From the NCBI GenBank assembly GCA_021805955.1, contig JAJZDO010000090.1, positions 1 to 11,798 on the forward strand: DNA of 11,798 bases. Direction: 5' to 3'. Made by a program: the position numbers and the translations under genes. Within the stretch, counting starts at the first letter, position 1. Every line of letters starts with the position of its first letter. Below, piece after piece: positions 5,898 through 11,798 of this stretch. Below the pieces are notes generated by a model. It saw only the letters and a list, made by a program, of their open reading frames with translations, was not told the origin of the DNA and made no database searches. This DNA is from Acidobacteriota bacterium (GTDB lineage Bacteria > Acidobacteriota > Terriglobia > Terriglobales > Acidobacteriaceae).

Positions 5898-7922
5898 TTA
5901 CTCCTCGCGTTCGCGTTTCTTCCAGTTGATCAGATCGCCCAACGTAGTCGAAGACGAAGACTGCGAAGACGACGATTCCCGCGGCGAGCCCGACGAAGCA
6001 GAATGGGCACGTTCCTTTGTCTGTGGCGCCTTGTAGGATTCCACGTCCGCCCGCGTCGCTTCATCGCCGACAGCGCGAAGACTCAGGCCGATCTTCTTCT
6101 CTTCCGCGTTCATCTTGATGATCTTGAACTCGTGCTCCTGTTCCACGTCCAGCTTCACGGGAATCCCGTGGATGTCGGTGGCTTCGGAAACGTGGCATAG
6201 GCCCTCGACGCCGTCCGCCAATTCCACGAACGCGCCAAACTGCGCCATGCGCAGCACCTTGCCATGCACAACATCGTTCACCCGATGCTGCGCGAAGAAC
6301 GATTCCCACACATCCGGCTGCAGTTGCTTGATGCCGAGCGAGAGACGGCGATGTTCCGCTTCGATTCCCAGCACAACCGCCTTGACCTTGTCGCCCTTCT
6401 TGACCACTTCGGATGGGTGCTTGATCCGCTTCGTCCAACTCATGTTGCTCACGTGGACCAGGCCGTCAATGCCATCCTCAATTTCAATAAACGCGCCAAA
6501 CTCGGTTAAATTCCGCACTCGCCCTTCGACCACTGTGCCCATCGTGTAGCGCTCGGAAAGATGTTCCCAGGGATTTTCCATCAGTTGCTTCATCCCCAGG
6601 GAAATGCGTCGGTCCGCCGGGTTGACGTTCAAAATGATGGTCTCAATCTCATCGCCCGGCTTCACCAGCTTCGTCGGGTGCTTCATGCGCTTCGACCAGG
6701 TCATTTCTGAAACGTGGACCAAACCTTCAATCCCTTGTTCCAGTTCCACGAAAGCGCCGTAGTCGGTGACGCTCAGAATGCGTCCCCGCACGCGCGCGCC
6801 AATCGGATAGCGCTCCGCCACGTCCAGCCATGGGTCGGGAGTCAGTTGCTTGAATCCGAGTGAAATGCGCTGCTTTTCACGGTCGAATTTCAGCACTTTC
6901 ACCTGAATTTCATCGCCCACATTCACCAGGTCGCGAGGATGCGTCAGGCGGCCCCAGGACATATCGGTGACGTGCAGCAGTCCGTCGATGCCGCCCAGGT
7001 CCACAAACGCGCCGTACTCGGTCAGGTTCTTCACCGTTCCGGTCAGGATGGTCCCTTCTTCCAGATGGTCCAGCGTCACCGTGCGCTTCAGCGAGACTTC
7101 ATTCTCCAGCAGTTCCTTGCGAGAAACCACCACGTTGCCGCGCTTCTTGTTCAGCTTGATCACGCGAACGTCAATGGTCTGGCCAATGTAGGATTCCAGA
7201 TTGCGCACTGGCCGGATTTCCACCTGCGAACCCGGCAAAAACGCCTTGATGCCGATGTCCACCGTCAACCCGCCCTTCACGCGGCTGACTACCAGCCCGC
7301 TGACAGGTGTCTTGTCATTGGCGGCTTTCTCGATCGTGTCCCACACGCGATGGCGCAATGCCTTGTCGTAATTGAGTAGATAGGTGCCGCCCGGCTCCTC
7401 GCGCTCGATCACCACTTCAATCGTCTGGCCCGGTTGCAGTTTCGACTGCCCGGTGTGGTCGAGTACCTGCTCCAGCGGGATCACACCCTCGGACTTCAGG
7501 CCCACGTCGACGACCACATGCTTGTCGGTCAGCTTGATGACCCTGCCTGCGACGACGTTGCCATCGACAGCTTGCGCCGCTTCTTGAGCAGCCTGCTCAT
7601 GCTCGAACGACTCCAGCAGCGCGCCAAAATCCATCTCTTCTTCTTGGGAAGAAGCATCGTGCGACGCCTGGTCCTGTGTCGTGACGCTCGGCTGGGAGTG
7701 CTCTTCGGCGGGATGCTCTACGTGCTCGGGTGCCGCGACATGCTCCGCGTACGCAAGCTCGTGAGGTTGCTGATCTGTGGGTTGGGTCTCTGCCGCGGCA
7801 GAAATGTGGTGGTTGTTTTCCGGCGCTTCGGTTTGCGTCTCAAGGGTTGTGAGTTCGTTGGCTTCCAATGTCGTGTTCAGGGTTTTGCTCGCAGTGTGTT
7901 CGGGATTGAGTACATCTACCAT
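5898..7922 (-). CDS. rpsA: 30S ribosomal protein S1
   Basis: A 674-residue S1 protein that binds mRNA on the 30S subunit and helps initiation on structured or weak-SD messages. Six S1 (OB-fold) repeats can be placed at about 120-188, 205-272, 290-358, 376-445, 462-531 and 549-616. The last four are the most regular, each with a GAFV/GAFI core and a DGLVHVS-type block (for example EYGAFVDLGGIDGLLHV). The two N-terminal ones are more divergent, as is usual for ribosome-anchoring repeats. The C-terminus is Ser-rich and ends with the conserved-looking TLGDLINWKK block. Residues 1-96 form a low-complexity, acidic, Gln/His/Thr-rich extension before MDFGALLESFEHEQ. The ATG at 7922 has only a weak GGAG 11 bases upstream; starting at Met97 would remove the extension. 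The gene ends just before the bidirectional terminator, and cmk, its frequent neighbour elsewhere, is not adjacent. Confidence 0.96.
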   Translation of the reverse strand: MVDVLNPEHTASKTLNTTLEANELTTLETQTEAPENNHHISAAAETQPTDQQPHELAYAEHVAAPEHVEHPAEEHSQPSVTTQDQASHDASSQEEEMDFGALLESFEHEQAAQEAAQAVDGNVVAGRVIKLTDKHVVVDVGLKSEGVIPLEQVLDHTGQSKLQPGQTIEVVIEREEPGGTYLLNYDKALRHRVWDTIEKAANDKTPVSGLVVSRVKGGLTVDIGIKAFLPGSQVEIRPVRNLESYIGQTIDVRVIKLNKKRGNVVVSRKELLENEVSLKRTVTLDHLEEGTILTGTVKNLTEYGAFVDLGGIDGLLHVTDMSWGRLTHPRDLVNVGDEIQVKVLKFDREKQRISLGFKQLTPDPWLDVAERYPIGARVRGRILSVTDYGAFVELEQGIEGLVHVSEMTWSKRMKHPTKLVKPGDEIETIILNVNPADRRISLGMKQLMENPWEHLSERYTMGTVVEGRVRNLTEFGAFIEIEDGIDGLVHVSNMSWTKRIKHPSEVVKKGDKVKAVVLGIEAEHRRLSLGIKQLQPDVWESFFAQHRVNDVVHGKVLRMAQFGAFVELADGVEGLCHVSEATDIHGIPVKLDVEQEHEFKIIKMNAEEKKIGLSLRAVGDEATRADVESYKAPQTKERAHSASSGSPRESSSSQSSSSTTLGDLINWKKREREE

Positions 7923-8264
7923 AGGGCAGGGGGCTCCAGACTCATACGGCGCGTTGGCGCTCCGTATCGGGCGACCTTCGGTTTCTTCTCGGAAACTGTC
8001 GATCGTCCATTCATGCCGGCTGCGGTCGCCGCGGCGACTGACTGTCGAATTGGCATCTCAGCCGGACGTGAAATCCGGGCGCTTCTCTCACTCGCTCTCT
8101 CGCCGTTCGATCAAGCACTGGCAGCGGTGCCGTCGCCTGAAAGTCGGAAATCGACCCCTGGGCGGGTACCTGAGCAACAGGTCAAATCGAGGATGTGAGC
8201 CGGGGAAGATAGGAACCCTGGATTGGGAAACGGAGCACGTGAGTCCTAGGCCGCTTCGTTCCCT
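7923..8264 (-). promoter_or_regulatory. Long structured 5' leader of rpsA
   Basis: If transcription starts from the promoter at 8271-8300, about 340 untranslated bases precede rpsA. On the minus strand the stretch holds several hairpins. One near the 5' end pairs GGGAACGAAGC with GCTCCGTTTCCC (8226-8262). A perfect palindrome, GTCGCCGCGGCGAC, lies at 8025-8038. A stem ATACGG/CCGTAT with an inner GCG/CGC is at 7944-7967, only 22 bases before the start codon. No poly-U run suggests an independent small RNA. Leader-based autoregulation of S1 is known in enterobacteria; a similar role here is inference. No convincing protein-coding frame was found in it. Confidence 0.45.
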
Positions 8265-8270
8265 ACTAAA

Positions 8271-8300
8271 ACTATATCAACCGGTGGAAAACAGTGTCAA
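8271..8300 (-). promoter_or_regulatory. Near-consensus sigma-70 promoter for rpsA
   Basis: On the minus strand TTGACA (8300-8295) is followed after 18 bases by TATAGT (8276-8271). This is a perfect -35 and a five-of-six -10, the best promoter in the window. The predicted start is near 8264. Downstream on this strand the only gene is rpsA, which fits a strong promoter for a ribosomal protein. Confidence 0.75.
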
Positions 8301-8375
8301 CGAGAACCCGACTCACGCCAATCCATCCGTTTCAAAAACCAGCGTACAGGAACAAGGAAATCAGGGTGCCAGAAG

Positions 8376-8391
8376 CGGCCTCCAGAGGCCG
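8376..8391. other. Perfect short hairpin in the rpsA/deoR-family intergenic region
   Basis: CGGCCTC and GAGGCCG are adjacent across two bases, giving a perfect inverted repeat that can form a 6-bp stem with a CCAG loop. It lies between the divergent promoters of rpsA and the DeoR-type gene, outside both predicted transcripts. It may be an operator or simply a fold. The rest of 8301-8505 shows nothing else I can support. Confidence 0.3.
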
Positions 8392-8505
8392 TTGCAGCTT
8401 TTCTGCGGGCCCGATGCGCCGCATGAACTCCTGCCGGCGATCCAAATCCCCCTCGCCGCAACCCCTTCCAAACCTTATCGACGGATTACGCGCGATGATA
8501 AACGG

Positions 8506-8534
8506 TTGCCACAGCGAAATTTCGTGAATAATGG
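8506..8534 (+). promoter_or_regulatory. Candidate promoter with overlapping CGAAATTTCG operator for the DeoR-type gene
   Basis: TTGCCA (8506-8511) is followed after 17 bases by TAATGG (8529-8534), which would start transcription near 8541 and leave a leader of about 47 bases. The spacer holds the perfect palindrome CGAAATTTCG (8515-8524), well placed for repression. Autoregulation by the DeoR-type product is an inference; the -10 is weak. Confidence 0.35.
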
Positions 8535-8587
8535 ATTGGCAGCAAGATATTGCGAAAGAGAAGCAGCAGTTCTACAGGAGGCCAGTC

Positions 8588-9427
8588 ATGAGCACCGTGC
8601 TGAAAGGTGGCCGAAATCCAAATAGATCGCCGGATGATTCTTTGACGACGTTGGATAGCGACCCCATGCTGATTGAAGAGCGCAGACAGCATATATTGGC
8701 GCTCGCACAGAGCAAGGGCCGCGTTCTCGTACGGGATCTTTCCCAATCTCTTGGTATCTCCCAGATCACAATTCGAAAAGACCTGGACTATTTGCAGGCA
8801 AAGGGGCTGCTGCAGCGCAGCCACGGGGGCGCATTGCCGGCGCAACCCGGCGCGTTGTTCGATCCGACATTGCAGGAAAAAGAAAAAAGCCATCGCAGCG
8901 AGAAGATGCGGATTGCGAACGCAGCCGCCAAGCTGGTCCAGGAAGGACAATGCGTCATGCTCGACTCCGGCACGACGACTACGGCTGTGGCCCAGGCATT
9001 GAAGAAATTCTCGCACCTGACGGTAATCACCAATGGCGTCAATATCGCCGCGGAGCTGACGGGGACCCACTTTGACGTGATCCTTACGGGCGGGATCGTG
9101 CGAAAGAATTCCTTCTCCCTGGTTGGCCCGTTGGCGGAAGACATGCTGGAAGAAATGCACGCCGACATTCTTTTCCTGGGAGTCGATGGCTTCGATACGG
9201 AGATTGGACTGACCACCCCGAACCTGCTGGAGTCGCGGGTGAACCGGGCCATGGTCAAAGCGGCGGCAAAAGTGGTGGCGGTCTGCGATTCAACGAAATT
9301 CGAGCGCAGAAGTCTGTCCCGCATCGTACCGACGACGGCAGTGCATCAGGTCATCACCGATACAAATCTACGGCCGGAAATCGCAGCCGCCCTGCGCGAT
9401 CTGAATATTGAGCTGATTCTCGTCTAG
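8588..9427 (+). CDS. DeoR/AgaR-type sugar-responsive transcriptional repressor
   Basis: A 279-residue cytoplasmic DNA-binding regulator. The N-terminal DeoR helix-turn-helix spans about 30-83 (EERRQHILALAQ, VRDLSQSLGISQITIRKDLD, LLQRSHGGA). The sugar-phosphate-sensing DeoRC domain covers about 104-262, with DSGTTTTAVA (126-135), TNG (148-150), LTGG (166-169), GVDGFD (198-203) and TTPNLLE. The last blocks are typical of the AgaR-like branch. The ATG at 8588 is chosen because AGGAGG lies 6 bases upstream; an in-frame ATG at 8531 lies inside the candidate promoter. About 28 residues precede the usual DeoR N-terminus, so Met27 is a weaker alternative. It lies 174 bases upstream of kduI in the same direction, and probably controls the uronate genes downstream. 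Its effector cannot be read from the sequence. Confidence 0.9.
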   Translation: MSTVLKGGRNPNRSPDDSLTTLDSDPMLIEERRQHILALAQSKGRVLVRDLSQSLGISQITIRKDLDYLQAKGLLQRSHGGALPAQPGALFDPTLQEKEKSHRSEKMRIANAAAKLVQEGQCVMLDSGTTTTAVAQALKKFSHLTVITNGVNIAAELTGTHFDVILTGGIVRKNSFSLVGPLAEDMLEEMHADILFLGVDGFDTEIGLTTPNLLESRVNRAMVKAAAKVVAVCDSTKFERRSLSRIVPTTAVHQVITDTNLRPEIAAALRDLNIELILV

Positions 9428-9601
9428 CGATGTTCTGTGAATCCACTCATTCGTTATGTGACTCCGAAAAGGGAACGGATCGAGGCCAAATCCCTGCCGG
9501 AAAAGCGTGGTTCCACATGCACAGTTCGATCTCATTTGCGCTGATTCAAACCGTCAGAACGCCAGGTTGGATCGAGCCGCTAAACAGACTATGAGGTGTT
9601 G

Positions 9602-10432
9602 ATGAAAATACTCCAGATGCCAGACCAGATCCGTTATGCGACCATGACGACCGACCAACTGCGGGCGTCCTTTCTGCTGGAAGACCTGTTCCAGCCGGGC
9701 AAGATCCGGAACGTGTATGTGGACTTGGATCGGACCGTAATCGGCTCCGCAGTGCCACTGCAGTCGCCGCTTGCATTGCCGACCTATCCGGAATTGCGGG
9801 CGGATTTCTTTACAGAACGGCGCGAACTCGGCGTGTTGAACATTGGGGCCAAGGGCGAAGTGCGCGTCGACTCCGACACGTTTGAGATGAACCATCTCGA
9901 TTGTCTGTACATCGGTCGCGGCAAGCACGAGATCGTCTTTACGAGTGAAGACGCTGCGCGTCCTGCGGAGTTTTATCTGCTGGGCTACCCGGCCCACGTC
10001 GAATACCCGACCCGGTTGTCGAAACGCGAGGAACTGGAACCGGTTTCGTTGGGAGCTTCCGCAACCGCCAATGCGCGCCAGATCCGAAAGCACATCCATC
10101 TGGAAGGCGTGCGAAGCTGCCAGTTGGTGATGGGCTTTACGGAGATGCAACCCGGCAGCGTGTGGAACACAATGCCGCCCCACACCCACACGCGGCGCTC
10201 GGAAATTTATTTGTACTTCAGTATGCCGGCGGATGACCGGGTGATTCATCTGATGGGCCCAGCGCAGGAAACGCGTCACCTGGTTATCGCGAACAAGCAG
10301 GTGGCCATATCTCCCGGATGGTCGATGCATGCCGGCGTGGGAACAAACAGCTACACGTTTTGCTGGGGCATGGGCGGCGAGAACCAGGTTTACAACGACA
10401 TGGACCCAATTCCGATCAAAGATATGCGCTGA
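9602..10432 (+). CDS. kduI: 5-dehydro-4-deoxy-D-glucuronate isomerase KduI
   Basis: Cytoplasmic cupin-fold isomerase that converts 5-keto-4-deoxyuronate, from unsaturated pectin breakdown products, to 2,5-diketo-3-deoxygluconate, ahead of KduD and the KDG pathway. From the ATG at 9602 the protein has 276 residues, close to the 278 of E. coli KduI. The metal ligands are all present: H194 and H196 in MPPHTHTRRSE, E201, and H243 in SPGWSMHAGVGT. Family blocks FFTERRELGVLNIG, YPTRLSK, GPAQETRHLV and GMGGENQVYNDMD are clear. GAGGTG just before TTGATG gives a usable ribosome binding site; GTG at 9596 is an alternative. It lies downstream of a DeoR-type regulator gene and upstream of an exported cupin gene. 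KduD is not in the window. A separate promoter in the 174-base upstream gap is possible, but I could not identify one. Confidence 0.95.
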   Translation: MKILQMPDQIRYATMTTDQLRASFLLEDLFQPGKIRNVYVDLDRTVIGSAVPLQSPLALPTYPELRADFFTERRELGVLNIGAKGEVRVDSDTFEMNHLDCLYIGRGKHEIVFTSEDAARPAEFYLLGYPAHVEYPTRLSKREELEPVSLGASATANARQIRKHIHLEGVRSCQLVMGFTEMQPGSVWNTMPPHTHTRRSEIYLYFSMPADDRVIHLMGPAQETRHLVIANKQVAISPGWSMHAGVGTNSYTFCWGMGGENQVYNDMDPIPIKDMR

Positions 10433-10549
10433 CTGGATTGGCGAGCACCGGGCGCGGGTATCCGTTGCGGGCGGTCAAAAACGGGGCAACACGCATGGGG
10501 TGTATCGAGTTTTTTGGGTGGCGGAATGCCGATTCGAGGAGAAAGCAGA

Positions 10550-11017
10550 ATGAAACTCATCTGGGGGATGGTGGCGATGGCATTGACGGCGACGGCAGTG
10601 GCTCAGAGCGGGGGAGCGAATCATTATTCCGCCGCGAAGTTGCGGCAGATGGCGCAGAAGCTGGAGCAACAGGCGACTTCTGATAGGGCAGGCATTGCGG
10701 CGGAAACGTTGGAGAAGTATCCGGGGCATTTCACCATGCTGACGGTGCGAACGAGTAGCGGGGGCGCCGAAATGCATGCGCGCGACGCGGACATCTTTTT
10801 CATTGTCGATGGAGATGCGGGGCTGACGACCGGCGGAACAGTCGTGGATGCCAAGACGACGGCGCCCGGTGAAATACAGGGGACGAAAGTCGAAGGCGGA
10901 GTGACGCAGCAATTGGGCAAGGGGGACGTGGTTCATATTTCACCGAACACGCCGCACCAGATGACGATTGCCAAAGGTCACAGCGTGACCTACTTTGTCG
11001 TAAAAGTCCACGAGTAA
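10550..11017 (+). CDS. Small exported cupin-domain protein
   Basis: A 155-residue protein with a short signal peptide (MKLIWGMVAMALTATAVAQS, cleavage about residue 19) and one cupin barrel. Motif 1 reads GGAEMHARDADIFFIVDGDA, with H76 and D79/D81 where the classical cupin has HxH and Glu. Motif 2 is GDVVHISPNTPHQM with H136. The metal site is thus atypical or incomplete, and the protein may bind a sugar or act as an isomerase-like or sensing protein outside the cytoplasm rather than as a known enzyme. GAGGAG lies 8 bases before the ATG and the signal peptide begins there, so this start is preferred over in-frame codons upstream (10514). It follows kduI by 117 bases in the same direction. Confidence 0.8.
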   Translation: MKLIWGMVAMALTATAVAQSGGANHYSAAKLRQMAQKLEQQATSDRAGIAAETLEKYPGHFTMLTVRTSSGGAEMHARDADIFFIVDGDAGLTTGGTVVDAKTTAPGEIQGTKVEGGVTQQLGKGDVVHISPNTPHQMTIAKGHSVTYFVVKVHE

Positions 11018-11034
11018 GCGCTGCTGCCGGAAAG

Positions 11035-11298
11035 CTGCGCGCGGCAGTCTCTGAGGCTTTCGCGCAGGAATACGGCGCATCGGAGTTCCTGACGCGCCGA
11101 AGCAGTCCACTCCGGTTTCACGCGTTGGGATGCGTGATGGGAAGGAACTGGCATGTCTCCGGCGTCACCGCTTCTGTGATGGGCGCGGTGAGTAGAGCTA
11201 TTGCATCTCCTCTGAAGATGTCGGGCTCTGGTCGCGGCGGCATCGGATTTCGATGGTATAAAGGACTGGCCAACTTTCTGCTGGAAGGAGTGTTTTGA
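11035..11298 (+). pseudogene. Truncated remnant of a DUF763 gene
   Basis: The frame that starts overlapping the cupin gene end reads LRAAVSEAFAQEYG, then FLTRRSSPLRFHALGCV, then MGRNWHVSGVTASVMGAVSR, ending at TGA 11296-11298. The F-L-x-R, S-x-P-x-x-F-x-A-x-G-C-V and W-H-x-S-G-V-T pattern matches, from memory, the N-terminal part of DUF763 proteins. The family's usual start (a block with ADLPLHGG) and everything after roughly residue 80 are missing. There is no start codon or ribosome binding site, and the tail after SRAIAS no longer looks conserved. I read it as a decayed fragment. It fills the gap between the cupin gene and the next gene, whose ATG directly follows the TGA. Confidence 0.6.
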
Positions 11299-11798
11299 AT
11301 GTCTTCTTCACGTCGTCATTTTCTTGCGGGCCTCGGCGCTGTCGCCGCTGCCGCTGCCGTTCCGGGTTCCGCGGCGCGCGCTCTTGCGGGCCCTGCGTTG
11401 CTGTATCCGCCTGCGGATTTGTCGTATTTCGATCTGCCATTGCATCACGGAGCGGCGGACATACGAATCGGATATGCACCCATTCCATGGAAGGGAAAAA
11501 ATCGGCAGGCAATCGAAGAGATTTCCGCACTGGGATATCCCGGGATTCAGCTGCTTGCGAATGTATTGGATGATTATCCCGATCCGCACGCGCTCAAAGA
11601 CACGCTGGGGAAGCACAATCTTGCCTTCGTCGCATTGTCCAGTGGAACTGCTCCGATCGATCCGGCGTTGGCGAGCAAGACTTTGGAAACCCATGCCGCC
11701 CATGCCCACTACCTGCATGAAGCGGGCGGAGACTACCTGCAAATCGTCGGTCCGTCGAGCAAGGGAACCACGTTTACGGCCAGCGACTATCGCCGAGA
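11299..11798 (+). CDS. Tat-exported sugar isomerase/epimerase-like TIM-barrel protein (partial)
   Basis: An open frame from ATG 11299 runs off the right edge after 166 codons. AAGGAG lies 8 bases upstream. The peptide starts MSSSRRHFLAGLGAVAAAAA, a twin-arginine signal (S-R-R-x-F-L) ending near ARALA at about residue 30. From residue 55 it resembles the xylose-isomerase-like/AP-endonuclease-2 barrel: IRIGYAPIPWKGKNRQAIEE, then SALGYPGIQLLAN, a FVALSSG strand near 110-116, and DYLQIVGP near 145-151. Such proteins act on sugars, inositols or related compounds; export by Tat suggests a folded, metal-bound periplasmic enzyme. Metal ligands expected further on lie outside the window. The context with KduI fits carbohydrate use, but the substrate cannot be told. 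Confidence 0.8.
   Translation, partial: MSSSRRHFLAGLGAVAAAAAVPGSAARALAGPALLYPPADLSYFDLPLHHGAADIRIGYAPIPWKGKNRQAIEEISALGYPGIQLLANVLDDYPDPHALKDTLGKHNLAFVALSSGTAPIDPALASKTLETHAAHAHYLHEAGGDYLQIVGPSSKGTTFTASDYRR

Noticed and set aside
7923..8264. Possible 6S RNA or other independent small RNA upstream of rpsA
   Set aside because: There is no long closing stem between 5' and 3' ends and no terminator before rpsA, so an mRNA leader explains it better.
7434..8625. Overlapping plus-strand open frames opposite the rpsA start and across its leader
   Set aside because: They are shadows of rpsA or read through the structured leader; compositions are not protein-like and no ribosome binding site was seen.
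9554..10330. 258-codon minus-strand open frame opposite kduI
   Set aside because: Antisense shadow of kduI, whose metal ligands and blocks are unmistakable.
11024..11047. CTGCCG/CGGCAG hairpin just after the cupin gene as a terminator
   Set aside because: The 6-bp stem has a 12-base loop and no U-tract follows, so it is too weak to call.
11257..11262. TATAAA as a -10 element for the Tat-exported protein gene
   Set aside because: No acceptable -35 lies 16-18 bases upstream (the sequence there is GCGGCG), and the match falls inside the DUF763 remnant.

Overview
The window looks like a chromosomal segment of an acidobacterium (Acidobacteriota, probably Terriglobia). This is inferred from the style of the futalosine-pathway MqnE, the dispersed GTCATCCTGAGC..GAAGGATCT repeats, the rhomboid with its basic C-terminal tail, and several secreted proteins carrying carboxypeptidase-regulatory-like or Tat signals. 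No rRNA, tRNA, CRISPR array, integrase or transposase was seen.

Left part (1-2700). The start of a secreted-protein gene leaves the window on the minus strand. It is divergent from mqnE (aminodeoxyfutalosine synthase, menaquinone synthesis) on the plus strand. Convergent to mqnE is a minus-strand gene for an unusual two-domain protein: an EVE/PUA-like N-terminal module joined to an EndoMS/NucS-like PD-(D/E)XK nuclease. Oppositely oriented copies of a REP-like repeat flank it. A full-length hairpin copy of the same repeat lies upstream of mqnE.

Middle (2700-5900). Going leftward on the minus strand, a secreted zinc aminopeptidase of family M28 with a C-terminal fibronectin-III domain is followed 34 bases later by a six-TM rhomboid-fold protein in which every catalytic position is replaced. 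Divergent from the peptidase are a small LysW-like zinc-ribbon protein without the EDWGE tail and, 15 bases after it, a small exported carboxypeptidase-regulatory-like protein. A strong 12-bp hairpin terminator separates this pair from the convergent rpsA.

rpsA (5898-7922, minus) encodes ribosomal protein S1 with six S1 repeats and a long acidic, His/Gln-rich N-terminal extension. A near-consensus sigma-70 promoter lies about 340 bases upstream of its start, which implies a long, hairpin-rich mRNA leader.

Right part (8500-11798). A plus-strand sugar-acid region reads: DeoR/AgaR-type regulator, KduI (5-dehydro-4-deoxyuronate isomerase), a small exported cupin protein, a decayed fragment of a DUF763 gene, and the start of a Tat-exported TIM-barrel sugar isomerase/epimerase-like protein. 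KduI acts on the unsaturated uronate released from pectin-type polysaccharides, so the region probably serves uronate or plant-polysaccharide use under DeoR-type control. The substrate and the regulatory link are inference.

The most unusual items are the EVE-like/NucS-like nuclease between inverted repeats, the catalytically dead rhomboid next to a secreted peptidase, the orphan LysW-like protein, the long rpsA leader, and the DUF763 remnant.
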